Assembly (NCBI RefSeq): GCF_932526225.1
Contig: NC_064036.1
Location: 5,835,519-5,899,518 of the forward strand
Direction: 5' to 3'
Source: Nematostella vectensis
Taxonomy: Eukaryota > Cnidaria > Anthozoa > Actiniaria > Edwardsiidae
DNA: 64,000 bases
The position numbers and the translations under genes are program-made. Below, one piece after another: positions 1-12,075 of this stretch. The notes beneath the pieces were generated by a model. It was not told where the DNA came from, searched no databases, and saw only the letters and a list, made by a program, of their open reading frames with translations. Within the stretch, counting starts at the first letter, position 1. Each line of letters opens with the position of its first letter.

Positions 1-172
1 TAAAATAAAAGATTAAAATACCAAAGCAGTTTGAAAGACGAAAATATTTATTTATTATATTTATTAAAATTTATATTGAATGTTACTTATTTTATCTCTC
101 TGTTTCTCCTTGTTAAAAAGTCATCGTCTTTTGCGCCTATATCGGGTCACATCAGCCTTCTGATATTCGCAG

Positions 173-3100
173 GTTGATATTTCGACTATCGAGAATGACG
201 TCACGAAATTGCAAGGTCACGTGATGGAGCTACAGAGACACTCGTACGCGCATGCTCAGATAGCTATGGATGACATGTAAGTAACTATTTATAACCGTGG
301 GCTCCGTTTCCAAGGGTTTTAATTGTTGCAAGGAAAGAATGTGTTTCCTGTTCACTGTCTCTTTCGATCCGTAATTATGATTAATGTCTTGTTATGTTTT
401 ATACGCCCGCCGTATTTTTCATTCAGTGTTGATCAGACAACAAACATTGATGATGTGATTTTATCGAAGTTGGCCGTAGGGCTACAAGTTTCCAATTCTC
501 GTGAACACAATTGAGCCAACTGACCTGAAATTATATGGCAACGGCAAGTTAATCACGAATCTTGGAAGTATGAGATTCCCGGCAATGGCGATAAACACAT
601 CCATCCAAATACCAGAAAATAATAACTCATCTTTTTATCACGATTTCAATTTGACGAATAACTCTTTATTATGTTATGATGATTTCAATTTGACCAACAA
701 CCTAACATGTTACTATGATGATTTCAATTTGACAAACGAAACGGGACTATTTAACCAGAAATCCTGCAACACCTTACAACTTGCCCACATCGTTGCGTTG
801 ATTTTCCTACTAGTTTTCGGAACGGTTTGCAATCTCATCGTCATCGTCTTGGTCTGGACGATGCGAGAAATGAGGAAGCCCATTAATATCATGGTATCAA
901 GCATGGCACTTTCAGACTTGTTAACCTTAGCTGTTAGAATTCCTCCGTACCTAGAGGTTCTGTTGTCGTCGCAATATGGTGACTCCTGGAAAGCAGGTGA
1001 TGGGACAACAGGACAATTCCTCTGCAAGCTTCTCTACTTCGTGTACGCGTCCGCGCCGTTTGTCTCCATCGTGACGCTGTTGTTTATCTCATTGGGCCGG
1101 TTCCGTGCGGTGTCAGTCTTGACCCTGGTCCCTCCGATATCCCGCCGCATCTTGGTACTTCTTTTATCCATAACCTGGCTACTACCGGCCGCCCTGTGCA
1201 GCTACGCGTTCGTTGTCGCTCAGGTCGAGGTGGGGCATCCATTCTTCGACCCTACGCTACACTGTGTCGCCAGATCCTTCTTGACCGTCTTCCAGATCAT
1301 CAGCGTCACCATCTTCGCGCTGATTGCCGTGTTTGCTCTGCTGCTTAATATCGTTATTATCATCCGTCTCCGTCGCTGTCGTCTCCTGCTAACCCTCCCA
1401 CCACTGCAGCGAAGTAAGAGACTCAAACTGCTAAAGTCTGCTGATCGCATGGTCTTGAGCTCTGTTGTGTTATTTATTGGCTGTCTCCTGCCTGGGTATT
1501 TTGTATCTATCTTTACACCCTCCTCGTCATTGTTTGCTGATTTCTTCTGCGATCCTGAAATCGCTGTGCTGTATCTTGTTTTGCTGAATGCGAGCCTGAG
1601 CCCCTTGTTGTATATAATTTACCTGAAGGACTTCCAGAAAACTTTTCGGTCATTCTTTAGAAGAGTTAGAGCATCAACAGTATCTAGGAGGACGGAAATA
1701 GGCCGTGTAAATGAGATATCACTCTGTAACATTGGAGACCACTAGATACTGAAAAAGAGACCAATAGATACTAAAAAGAGGAGACCACTAGATACTACTA
1801 GATACTAAAAAGAGGAGACCACTAGATACTAAAAAGAGGAGACCACTAGGATACTAAGTAGGGGAGACCACTAGGATACTAAGTAGGGGAGACCACTAGG
1901 ATACTAAAAAGAGGAAACCAAGATAATAAAAAGACAATAAAAGTATATATTAGGGATTACCCTGTAGCTTCTGAGATGTTTGTAGATTGGGATATATTTA
2001 AGATAGAAAGGATTTAAGACATTACTGTCATATTTTATGGATTTTCGTTTATCAAGAGGTATAAAAAACAATATTTAAATGTAAAATGTTGAATTATTAA
2101 ATTGTTGAATTTAATTACTCCGCCTTTTTACGCTCCCAAACAACACCGAGCCACGCGATACATCTAGTCATGCAAAGTATCTATGGTCCTATCGGCTTGA
2201 AACATACAAGTGAGAAACTGAAGAACACTTTCATTCAAGCATTGTCGATAAACTATCGTATGAGTCATGTTATATTAGTGTTTCTTTGCAATATACACAC
2301 CGTTGTATTATCAAATATAAACAATAACAAATAAGCATTGTTGATCAGTACGTGAAGTGTATGCTCTTTAAGGCGGGATCCGGATTTTTTTGGTGGGTGA
2401 GAAGGTGCACGTACAGATTTTGAGCAAATGTTTGGATTTGAATCAGTTATTTTCTCATGTACATAATATTTTTATCTTATTCGGTTCTAGTAGAATATGA
2501 CGTAAACCGTCAGGCGCACCACCCACGAGTCGATTAGACTCGGTGACTCGAACTGGAATCTATTAACCACACTTGAACTGATTCGCGGCAAACGTCGTAC
2601 CTTCAATGTATCTATTTCAAAAACAATAGGTTAGATTAAATAAGGTACATGTTTGGTGTCCGACGTATGCCTTAATTCTTAGTTGTGCGAAAAAACGGAG
2701 GTGATGGCGAACAGCCGAGCTTCCCTTTTGGCCTCAATCTCCTTATTTTGGCCGAGCACTACGTCCGGAAGAATAGCTTTTCCGGGAGCCTTCCTGGAAC
2801 CCTTTCCGAGAGCCTGTTTCGCGGGCTACATGCAAACTAAATAGCAGATGTGTGCTGGGTTTGGTGAAATATTGTAAATACTATAGAGACGCACCCAAAA
2901 GCATCAGGGGAGACTACTTAAGCGCTATAGTTTTGACAAAACAAAAGAACACTCATTTCCGGGATTCAGACTGATTTGGTATTTATAAATCGGGTATTTA
3001 ATGCAAAATTAAGCTAAAAGTTTTCTTTCTATATCTTCTTTTTTACTGTAAGGGGCATACTAGACTGATAAATTAGAATATGCACGATTTCCAATTAACA

Positions 3101-6100
3101 GAGCAAGTTAGTGAAATAATTCTAAACCGAGTTATTTATAGTTTTTAATAATAAATATTTTCTTTGTTCAGATACCAAGACGCGGTTAAAGTGTACCAGT
3201 CTTTAAAACAAAAGATCGCCAACAGTACAGGTCGGTACGAATCCAACAAAGCTGAAAACTGATTGAGATAATAGGACACCTCTCAGTTTCCACGCCCTAA
3301 ATTCAGAACCTTGAAGTCGCTTCAATACAGCCAGAAAGTGTTTTACGTAAGATCAATAAGCACAAATAGAGAGCTTGGGCTACCTGTGGCTCGTATTCAC
3401 AGTCCTGACTTTATTCCTATTGTGATGTCAGTGTATGACCAGCGAGTGGGGCACTGTTCCGAGATGGCTCCCGTGGTCAGGCGTTGCCTAATTACAAGAG
3501 AGAAACTTCTCAGGGATGTGAATACCCATATAAGGTATGCCGTCTCCCTAAGCGTACTGTACACGATAGTGAGGCAGAATCGTACCCAGTCTCTCACAAG
3601 AGAACAAAAGCGAGGAACGTAAAAAGCTTTAAGCAGGACATGACACAGGTAGGTAAGTTAGTAAAACATCTAGAGTTCGTCCTACCCGTGATGCTTTGCG
3701 TCCCATTGTCTGAGTTCGTTGCTCCATTATCAGAGATCCCCGTACCCGTGATACTTTGCGGTCTGGTTATTAGTCTGACAGAAAGGCAGTTGTTACGATT
3801 GTTATGATTAATATCAAAGTGACCCCCCTCCCCTTTCAACAGTTATATCATCCAATTTATTTTAAAATACTATGATTATAATGTTTGGAATATTTTTTTT
3901 AATAAGAATGAAATTATTTTCTGTTCTCCACTAGCTGCATTTTTCAAGTGACACAAAATCTACAGACATTAGTACCTCAATTAGAAGAGAAGAGAGAGGA
4001 AATAAACTACAGACATCTAGAAATAGCTAAGGTAATCCGCACAAGATAACAGGGCATTTTCAAGTTCCAAAATCTTTTTTTCCAAATATGAAAGGCCCTG
4101 ATATATATAGAAGAAGTTAAATAAGAATGATAGTTTAAATCTTTCTTGGCCTGCGACGTGGAAGGCTGCACTAAAACATATACATTTGTGGCATTTAGCT
4201 GCTTCTCATTTTTTTTAGAACATTCTTTCAAAGTGGGGAGGATGTATGGGGGAGGGGAGGTGGATGGGGGAACCGCTTCCTACCTCCCCTGGATCCGACA
4301 CTTAAACGTTATGGTGTATTCTCTTTGTATTCTCTTTTGTGAAGCAAAAGTTTGCCTTGACTGGGTTCATTGTTTGTATTTCTATCATGCAGCTTCAAAG
4401 AAAAAGACAGGAGGACGTTTGGAGTCTTCGCAGCCAGACGGTAATATGTGGGTATTAAATCAATACTCGGTTGAGGTTTTCGTATTTACACTACGACACG
4501 CGCTACCGTGGCCACCTTTACAGTTTTTTGAAGTAAGCCAACGAGAATGTGAAAAACGTATTATATGATGATACGACACGTGGTACCGTGGCCACCTTTA
4601 CAGTTTTTTGAAGTAAGCCAATAAGGATGCGAGAAACGTGTTATCTGATACAACCCGCGCTACCGGGGCCACCTTGACAGTTTTGTAAAGTAAGCCAATA
4701 AGAATGCGAGAAACGTGCTATCTGATACAACGCGCGCTACCGGGGCCACCTTGACAGTTTTTTAATGTAAGCCAATAAGGATGCGAGAAACGTGCTATCT
4801 GATACGACGCGTGCTACCGGGGCCACCTTGACAGAAATGCTTTAAGAAGGCCGACCACACCGCCACTTTATGGCGGCTTATCTCTAGCTAAATGCTGAGT
4901 CACACAAAGAATCCATTTCCATCGGCTAATTCAAGCAAGTAACTGAGAAACAATCAATCAAATATCATTGATAAAGTATCGGATTTCAATCGTGAACGGT
5001 TTTTTTAAAAATTTTCTTGCAAATAAACCGTTTTATTTCAATTATAACCAATAACAAAGGAAAATTTATGATGGACACTCTTCTAATGAGCATCAGGACG
5101 CTACGGAATCCTCTACGAAGATTGTGTCAACTAAAACCGTTAGTATCACATGCTATTTCGCTAAGGCCTATCATTTTATCATTTACATGCAAAATGCGCG
5201 TATTTTCGACAGCGCCTCCTCTCAGCTCTTCCATTTCGAAAGATCCCTAGGGAACCACACCTTTCTTACCCTATCGAAAGTAAAATTATGTGTTGAAATT
5301 GTTTACTTTATTAGCCAGAATCAATAGAAAATATCACAATTGCATCCCCAGATCAGCTGAAGAAACTGTGTGCTTATTTACTCATCGGTTCTAGGATGAC
5401 AAAATGGCGGCTGACAGAGACTATAGCGAGCCTACATTTTTTACTAGTGTTTTTCGCATCATTTTCAGATGGAGGATGAGATTACCTTATCTGATCTACA
5501 CAAAAGGTAAGCCCTGTGCACATTGCCCATCTGATCTACCCACAAGGTAAAGCCCTGCGCACATTGCCCTATCTGATCTACCCACAAGGTAAAGCCCTGT
5601 GCACATTGCCCTATCTGGTCTACCCACAAGCTAAAGCCCTGTACACATTGCCCTATCTGATCTACCCACCAGGTTAAGCCCTGTACACATTGCCCTATCT
5701 GATCTACCCACAAGGTAAAGCCCTGTGCACATTGCCCTATCTGATCTACCCACAAGGTAAAGCCCTGTGCACATTGCCCTATCTGATCTACCCACAAGGT
5801 AAAGCCCTGTGAACATTGCCCTATCTGATCTACCTACAAGGTAAAGCCCTGTGCACATTTCCCTATCTGATCTACCCACCAGGTTAAGCCCTGTGCACAT
5901 TGCCCTATCTGATCTACCCACAAGGTAAAGCCCTGTACACATTGCCCTATCTGATCTACCCACAAGGTAAAGCCCTGTACACATTGCCCTATCTGATCTA
6001 CCCACAAGGTAAAGCCCTGTGCACATTTCCCTATCTGATCTACCCACAAGGTAAAGCCCTGTACACATTGCCCTATCTGATCTACCCACAAGGTAAAGCC

Positions 6101-9100
6101 CTGTACACATTGCCCTATCTGATCTACTCACAAGGTAAAGCGCTGTGCACATTTCCCTATCTGATCTACCCACAAGGTAAAGCCCTGCGCACATTGCCCT
6201 ATCTGATCTACCCACAAGGTAAAGCCCTGTGCACATTGCCCTATCTGGTCTACCCACAAGCTAAAGCCCTGTACACATTGCCCTATCTGATCTACCCACC
6301 AGGTTAAGCCCTGTGCACATTGCCCTATCTGATCTACCCACAAGGTAACGCCCTGTGCACATTGCCCTATCTGATCTACCCATAAGGCAAAGCCCTGTGC
6401 ACATTGCCCTATCTGATCTACCCACCAGGTTAAGCCCTGTACACATTGCCCTATCTGATCTACCCACCAGGTTAAGCCCTGTGCACATTGCCCTATCTGA
6501 TCTACCCACCAGGTTAAGCCCTGTGCACATTGCCCTATCTGATCTACCCACAAGGTAACGCCCTGTGCACATTGCCCTATCTGATCTACCCATAAGGCAA
6601 AGCCCTGTGCACATTGCCCTATCTGATCTACCCACAAGGTAAAGCCCTGTGCACATTACCCTATCTGATCTACCCACAAGGTAAAGCCCTGTACACATTG
6701 CCCTATCTGATCTACCTACAAGGTAAAGCCCTGTGCACATTTCCCTATCTGATCTACCCACCAGGTTAAGCCCTGTGCACATTGCCCTATCTGATCTACC
6801 CACAAGGTAAAGCCCTGTACACATTGCCCTATCTGATCTACCCACAAGGTTAAGCCCTGTGCACATTGCCCTATCTGATCTACCCACAAGGTAACGCCCT
6901 GTGCACATTGCCCTATCTGATCTACCCATAAGGCAAAGCCCTGTGCACATTGCCCTATCTGATCTACCCACAAGGTAAAGCCCTGTGCACATTACCCTAT
7001 CAGATCTACCCACAAGGTAAAGCCCTGTACACATTGCCCTATCTGATCTACCTACAAGGTAAAGCCCTGTGCACATTTCCCTATCTGATCTACCCACCAG
7101 GTTAAGCCCTGTGCACATTGCCCTATCTGATCTACCCACAAGGTAAAGCCCTGTACACATTGCCCTATCTGATCTACCCACAAGGTAAAGCCCTGTACAC
7201 ATTGCCCTATCTGATCTACCCACAAGGTAAAGCCCTGTGCACATTTCCCTATCTGATCTACCCACAAGGTAAAGCCCTGTACACATTGCCCTATCTGATC
7301 TACCCACAAGGTAAAGCCCTGTACACATTGCCCTATCTGATCTACTCACAAGGTAAAGCGCTGTGCACATTTCCCTATCTGATCTACCCACAAGGTAAAG
7401 CCCTGCGCACATTGGCCTATCTGATCTACCCACAAGGTAAAGCCCTGTGCACATTGCCCTATCTGGTCTACCCACAAGCTAAAGCCCTGTACACATTGCC
7501 CTATCTGATCTACCCACCAGGTTAAGCCCTGTGCACATTGCCCTATCTGATCTACCCACAAGGTAACGCCCTGTGCACATTACCCTATCTGATCTACCCA
7601 CAAGGTAAAGCCCTGTACACATTGCCCTATCTGATCTACCCATAAGGCAAAGCCCTGTGCACATTGCCCTATCTGATCTACTCACAAGGTAAAGCCCTGT
7701 ACACATTGCCCTATCTGATCTACCTACAAGGTAAAGCCCTGTGCACATTTCCCTATCTGATCTACCCACAAGGTAAAGCCCTGTACACATTGCCCTATCT
7801 GATCTACTCACAAGGTAAAGCCCTGTACACATTGCGCTATCTGATCTACCCACAAGGTGTAGCCCTGTGCACATTTCCCTATCTGATCTACCAACAAGGT
7901 AAAGCCGTGTACACATTGCCCTATCTGATCTACCCACAAGGTAAAGCCCTGTGCACATTGCTCTATCTGATCTACCCACAAGGTGTAGCCCTGTGCACAT
8001 TTCCCTATCTGATCTACCCACAAGGTAAAGCTCTGTACACATTGCCCTATCTGATCTACCCACAAGGTAAAGCCCTGTGCACATTGCCCTATCTGATCTA
8101 CCTACCAGGTTAAGCCCTGTGCACAATTCCCTATCTGATCTACCCACCAGGTGTAGCCCTGTACACATTGCCCTATCTGATCTACTCACAAGGTAAAGCC
8201 CTGTACACATTGCCCTATCTGATCTACCCACAAGGTGTAGCCCTGTACACATTGCCCTACCTGATCTACCCACCAGGTTAAGCCCTGTGCACATTGCCCT
8301 ATCTGATCTACCCACAAGGTAAAGCCCTGTGCACATTGCCCTATCTAATCTACCCACAAGGTAAAGCCCTGTGCACATTGACCTATCTGATCTACCAACA
8401 AGGTGTAGCCCTGTGCAAACAGAACCAACATCTGCCATGGCGACTAAGTCTCTCACCACTACACAAATGAAATGTTTGCAAACAAGTTCACAGCACCTCC
8501 CAACATGGTATGCTAACAGCACCAACAGCGGCCTGGGCGAAGTCTTTAACCACAAGACAAATGAAATGTTTGCAAACCACTTTACAGCCAAATTCGTTGT
8601 TGCGCGACCTCGGCGAATCCATAATCCATGTCTCGTTTGGGAATAGCGCGTAGTCATACACAAGCTTTGGGGGGGGGGGGGTGTCTGGTTTCGATTGTTT
8701 GGTTTGATTTAAACAGCGCCAGTATAGCTGAGCCAGCGTCTCGCTTTAAATGCTGGCGTTATTTGCACGGGTCTTACCATAAGCATCTACTAGCCATATT
8801 TTGGGTATGGCAATACGCTCACTATGCTTTTGTTTCTTAGCGGCGAGGACACAGAACATGTTATAGACCAGAGCTATCACGCGATGAACAGGTAAGAACT
8901 TATGCCTCCCCCACCACCCAGCTGCTGCGATTTGTTTCAGTGAATAGTGCCTATTGGATAAATTTTGAAAAAATGTGAAAAACAGTGCGACGCACTGCGA
9001 TGGTCACTGTGCTGGAGCACTTCCGCTTCTGGTTCACGACAACCACCTTGATAGTTGATCTATCTGATGAACATGATCTTCACTAGCCAATCAGCGTGAC

Positions 9101-10003
9101 AGAAAAATACTTCAGCGCCCATTAGTGCATTACGGAGACGTGCTTTCCTGTCAATCAGAACTGATTAGGTTAATTGGCGAAACATTGTCTTGCTGGCAAA
9201 GAAACGCGCCTCGCACTATGGACTTAATGGCGTTTTATTTTCTAGTTTGCTATTTGTTGCACTGTTTTTAATTTTAACTTTCCTGTTTTGCTTGTAGCTT
9301 TGCTCAAGCCATGACCTCAGTCAAGGAGGAGCAAAACACAATTACTCAGGTGATGATTATATCATAAAGCCTGCATTGACTTTTTTTGTTTCATTCACCG
9401 GCCCCTGAACTCCAAAGCAGAAAATAGAGAAACCTGCAGGGCGGATCCAGGGGCGTTTCAAAAACGGGAGGGGGGATTCATTATTCTTCCGTGAATTTCT
9501 TATATTTCTTGTTGTTTTTAGCCCAAACATTTCAAATCCGCCCCTGCCTGGGAAGACTCTAGAAGAACCACCAATCGCGAAAGCGAAATAATCGCGAATC
9601 CACCGTCAGAAAGTTATATTCACGTTTCTTAACCTGAAACGAGTCGTGAATACCGGGAAAATACAAGCTTTAAGGCTTCTTTGTAACCCGCTTTATATAT
9701 AAAAGGTCATGGAGTTTTCTAAATACACAGCTTTACTTTATTTGAATGCTAACAGAGTCCATTCATTACTAATGTGACGTCCCTTGTTCATCCACCATCC
9801 TCCACTAGACTGGAGAAGGAAGTTAACCACACACGAATCCTCGTGGTTTCTTGGTTGTCCTTCTCATGTACAACAGATGATGTAGCCCTTTCGACCCCAT
9901 TTAAATGCTACAAGCCATCCATTAAATTTAATTTTGATGTTGTTTCTTGTCGCAGTCTTTGGATTGGAGCTTTCTGGAGGACGATGACCACACCAACAGT
10001 TGA
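173..10003 (+). CDS. Coiled-coil protein, 3' portion (unidentified)
   Basis: I do not recognise this gene. Eight exons join in one frame: 173-276, 3172-3230, 3949-4031 (or from 3935 if the previous donor is 3234), 4393-4440, 5469-5506, 8841-8891, 9298-9349 and 9956-10003, ending in TGA. All have GT-AG boundaries. The 5' end lies outside the window. The roughly 160 visible residues are hydrophilic, rich in Q/E/K and largely helical, with segments such as LVPQLEEKREEINYRHLEI and SVKEEQNTITQ, and an acidic tail (WSFLEDDDHTNS). No membrane segment or enzymatic motif is visible. A coiled-coil cytoskeletal, ciliary or chromosome-associated role is only a guess. The introns hold a nested GPCR and two minisatellites. 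The exon 2/3 junction is ambiguous because two in-frame donor/acceptor pairs exist. Confidence 0.6.
501..1745 (+). CDS. Single-exon class A (rhodopsin-like) GPCR nested in an intron
   Basis: An intronless 414-residue seven-helix receptor lies on the same strand inside the first visible intron of the coiled-coil gene. TM1 carries the family Asn (GTVCNLIVIV), TM2 has ALSDLL with the conserved Asp, TM3 follows a Cys (FLCKLLYF) and ends in LGRFRAV in place of DRY, TM4 has the conserved Trp (SITWLLP), and TM7 has SPLLYIIY in place of NPxxY, followed by a helix 8 (LKDFQKTF). The extracellular N-terminus has three tandem copies of a 13-residue unit around DDFNLTN, giving several N-glycosylation sequons. 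There is no obvious signal peptide. The ligand is unknown. The degenerate DRY and NPxxY motifs suggest a lineage-specific orphan receptor. The start at 501 is the first ATG of the frame; one at 570 is an alternative. Confidence 0.8.
   Translation: MNTIEPTDLKLYGNGKLITNLGSMRFPAMAINTSIQIPENNNSSFYHDFNLTNNSLLCYDDFNLTNNLTCYYDDFNLTNETGLFNQKSCNTLQLAHIVALIFLLVFGTVCNLIVIVLVWTMREMRKPINIMVSSMALSDLLTLAVRIPPYLEVLLSSQYGDSWKAGDGTTGQFLCKLLYFVYASAPFVSIVTLLFISLGRFRAVSVLTLVPPISRRILVLLLSITWLLPAALCSYAFVVAQVEVGHPFFDPTLHCVARSFLTVFQIISVTIFALIAVFALLLNIVIIIRLRRCRLLLTLPPLQRSKRLKLLKSADRMVLSSVVLFIGCLLPGYFVSIFTPSSSLFADFFCDPEIAVLYLVLLNASLSPLLYIIYLKDFQKTFRSFFRRVRASTVSRRTEIGRVNEISLCNIGDH
642..745 (+). repeat. 39-bp in-frame tandem repeat in the GPCR N-terminus
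   Basis: The core gatttcaatttgac recurs at about 642, 681 and 720, so the period is 39 bp, or 13 codons. Each copy encodes a DFNLTN segment with a glycosylation sequon, and the reading frame is preserved. Confidence 0.85.
1733..1925 (+). repeat. About 24-bp minisatellite overlapping the GPCR stop codon
   Basis: Roughly eight copies of a unit like gagaccactagatactaaaaag occur. The first copy contains the receptor's last codons and its TAG stop (gga gac cac tag), and later copies run through the 3' UTR. The period varies slightly between copies. Confidence 0.85.
1926..3171 (+). other. Intron sequence without recognised genes
   Basis: This is the remainder of the intron between the coiled-coil gene's exons at 173-276 and 3172-3230. 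It is AT-rich and I see no open coding segment or repeat family. The 3' UTR and poly(A) site of the nested GPCR should lie in its first part. Confidence 0.5.
4487..4834 (+). repeat. 77-bp tandem repeat, about 4.5 copies, intronic
   Basis: Units begin near tacgacacgcgctaccg and contain ccacctt-acagtttttt-gaagtaagcc. Copies two to five share a 77-bp period with point differences. The array lies in the intron after the exon at 4393-4440. Each unit carries an acceptor-like ttacag and a donor-like gtaagc a few bases apart. Confidence 0.85.
4897..4960 (+). repeat. About 64-bp interspersed repeat, copy A
   Basis: This sequence is nearly identical, in inverted orientation, to 33186-33249 in an LSG1 intron. 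It includes caaagaatccatttccatcg. No tRNA boxes or terminal repeats are obvious, and its family is unknown. Confidence 0.75.
5482..8416 (+). repeat. 42-bp minisatellite, about 70 copies, built on a 5' splice site
   Basis: The consensus unit runs ctatctgatctacccacaag / gtaaagccctgtgcacattg. The array begins inside the coding exon 5469-5506: the exon's last 25 bases and its donor (cacaaaag / gtaagccctg) form the first, most divergent unit. Every later unit keeps the aag/gtaaag arrangement, so each is a potential decoy donor. Because 42 is divisible by 3, long repetitive reading frames appear on both strands (for example units reading MCTGLYLVGRSDRA on the minus strand). I do not regard these as genes. 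Confidence 0.95.
8585..8740 (-). mobile_element. MITE-like repeat fragment, same family as 14243-14439
   Basis: The stretch from cgttgttgcgcgacctc through catgtctcgtttgggaatag to the long G run matches the reverse complement of about 14330-14430 with few differences. Only one end of the family is present here. Confidence 0.7.
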
Positions 10004-10600
10004 TTTTCAGAGAAGTGCGCGAAGCCTGATAGCAGTACCACAAGGAAGGGAGTCAGGCCCGTCGGAGAATAGGAATAGAAATCGCGGTCGATTTTTTCAA
10101 ATGTACATAGCATACCTGCCAACCCCTAGACTTAAAAAAACGGGAGGGGAACAGGAACGGGATATATTCAATCGATATAACGACTGTACAATCTCAGTTA
10201 ATATCTATTATCCCCTAAGCTTACAAGTTTGAAATGAACGCCCCTCTCTAAAAACGCCCCCTCTATTTAACGCCCCCCTACCCTCCCTCCCAGGTTAAAA
10301 ACAAACCGCATAGTAGTTTGGCTTCTACTGGGTGAGACTTGCTTAATGTCAAGAAATACTTGCTATGCAGGCTTACGTAATCCTGACTGAGACAAGAACT
10401 CCACCGCACTTGGGTTTGTTATATTTTCATAGTTTGTAAAGAACGCCGCTCTCTAATAAACGCCTCCTATCTATTAAACGCCCCGCCTCGGACCGTCGAA
10501 ATTTAATAATCGTCCCGGGCGTTTATTAGATCATTTACGGTATATGTACACATTTTCATAAAACCCAAATAATCGTGATTGTGGACCAGAAAAATGAATA
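10004..10600. other. Intergenic sequence downstream of the coiled-coil gene
   Basis: This stretch holds no supported gene. It includes a short segment around 10450-10535 with repeated, partly inverted cgtttattaga / ctaataaacgcc motifs, suggesting a decayed small element. Confidence 0.45.
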
Positions 10601-10607
10601 CAATACA

Positions 10608-10754
10608 CCAAAAACTGGAATTCGAACTCTGCCAAATTTTCGTCTTTAGTAAGACTTCCTTAGGGCATACTTAAGACTTGAGTCTGCCCTGAAGAAGTCT
10701 TATAAAAGTCTTATTAAAGAAGAAAATTTGGCAGAGTCGAATTCCAGTTTTTGG
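10608..10754. mobile_element. Palindromic MITE / foldback element
   Basis: Arms of about 60-65 bp, beginning ccaaaaactggaattcga and ending tcgaattccagtttttgg, pair along most of their length and leave a small loop near tacttaagactt. The element is flanked by near-identical gtacacattttcataaa sequences (about 10546 and 10759), so the locus also shows a flanking duplication. There is no coding capacity. Confidence 0.8.
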
Positions 10755-11460
10755 TATTGTACACATTTTCATAAATGCACCAATTTGTTTCCTAATTAAA
10801 ATCGAACTGTTTTGCTCTGTCGGTTCCAGCAACCTTTTTTCAATCCACTTCAATGCTGTGGAATCATTTATCTATGCTTCAGCTAATGCAAAAGATAAAA
10901 TGTTGGAAAGCTTCAATGCTACTGGAAAACGTTGGAAGTCGTACAAATTGCTGTCGCGACGCAAAAAGTCGATTTTACTCATTTGGCGAATTAAATGTTT
11001 GCGTCAAATGGTCAATATCAAATGGAGGGATATCATTCACCTTTTTCTTTACTAGTCTTTTTATCCCTTCGAATCCCGAAGGAAGTGGCCTTAAAAACTT
11101 TTGGATTGCGCCATGTTTACATGGCTTGGCACAGTGACTGGCTTTTGGGGGGAAAAAAACCGCACACTACTTCACGTGCGTGACCTATGAGACGAGGCAC
11201 GTAATTGGCTTATATATATAACTAACCAATGAACGACAGCTGATATATTCTCTATTTCTATTACGGTAAATCCCTTGTCTGGCGGTTTCAAAACATTTTA
11301 TTCATCATCACGAAGTTTTCAGGCAATTAAAACTCATAGAGTCTCCGAGAATATTACTTAACCTGGATATTTTGCGTTTAACCTGGAGACCTGGAGATTT
11401 GCTGCAAAACCTGGAGACTCCCGGTTTATCCTGGAGAGTTGACAGGTCTGGAGTTGTCAG
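10755..11460. other. Intergenic sequence with one unassigned open stretch
   Basis: After an acceptor-like tcggttccag at about 10829 there is an open stretch to about 11055 containing a 65-residue frame (basic segment KLLSRRKKSILLIWRIK). I do not recognise it and no partner exon was found, so I do not call a gene. Confidence 0.35.
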
Positions 11461-11636
11461 GTATGACCACAGGTAGCCCAAGCAATGGTTTCGAAGCTTG
11501 TTCGTAGCTTGGAATCGGCTGTTATTCTTAGAGGTAAAACGAGTGGATTGAAGTCAAGATTTTTTGTGAAACATTGCCAATAAAATTGCCTTAAAACTTA
11601 GAACATGCCTTGTTGTCATATTTATGTGTAATATAC

Positions 11637-11702
11637 GATTTTGGGGGGTTTTCGTAACTGGGAGAGAAGTCATATATTCCGTTACGAAAACCCCCCAAAA
11701 TC
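11637..11702. mobile_element. Small foldback element, partly deleted copy
   Basis: The ends gattttggggggttttcgta and its reverse complement flank a 22-bp core (gggagagaagtcatatattc). It is a shortened relative of the palindrome at 11963-12075. Confidence 0.75.
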
Positions 11703-11962
11703 ATTTAACTGAAATTGTTATAAAATGCACCTAGATGTAGTAGCTTTCTAATTGTCCCCAAGTCTCCCATCCGTCCGAGTGTACGCATCCCCCCTTTCGT
11801 GTCTGACCACAGGTAGCCCAGGCAATGGTTGCTTGTAGATCGGAATTCGGCTGTTCTGAGATCGGTCGGGTAAAGCGTTTTTTTTTGTGTGAAATGTTGT
11901 CAATAAAATTGCCTTAGGACTTAGAACATGCCTTGTTGTTGTCAAATTCACGTGTAATAAAC

Positions 11963-12075
11963 GATTTTTGGGGGTTTTCTCAACGGAATTTATGACTTCT
12001 CTCTCCCTACTAAAGAAAGTTTCTTTAGTAGGGAGAGAGAAGTCATAAATTCCGTTGAGAAAACCCCCCCAAATC
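11963..12075. mobile_element. Near-perfect 113-bp palindrome (foldback element)
   Basis: The two halves meet at about 12018 (ctactaaagaaa / gtttctttagtag) and read as reverse complements for more than 50 bp out to the gggggtttt / aaaaccccc ends. There is essentially no loop. Confidence 0.9.

Noticed and set aside
5482-8416. CRISPR-like array of regular repeats
   Set aside because: The units are contiguous with no unique spacers, in an intron of a eukaryotic gene; this is a minisatellite.
5465-8663. Long open frames on both strands through the 42-bp array (up to about 400 codons)
   Set aside because: They exist only because 42 is divisible by 3 and the unit lacks stops in several frames; multiple frames and both strands are open at once and no flanking coding sequence joins them.
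9774-10232. 152-codon frame spanning the last exon of the coiled-coil gene
   Set aside because: It reads a different frame across an acceptor; the in-phase terminal exon 9956-10003 explains the site.
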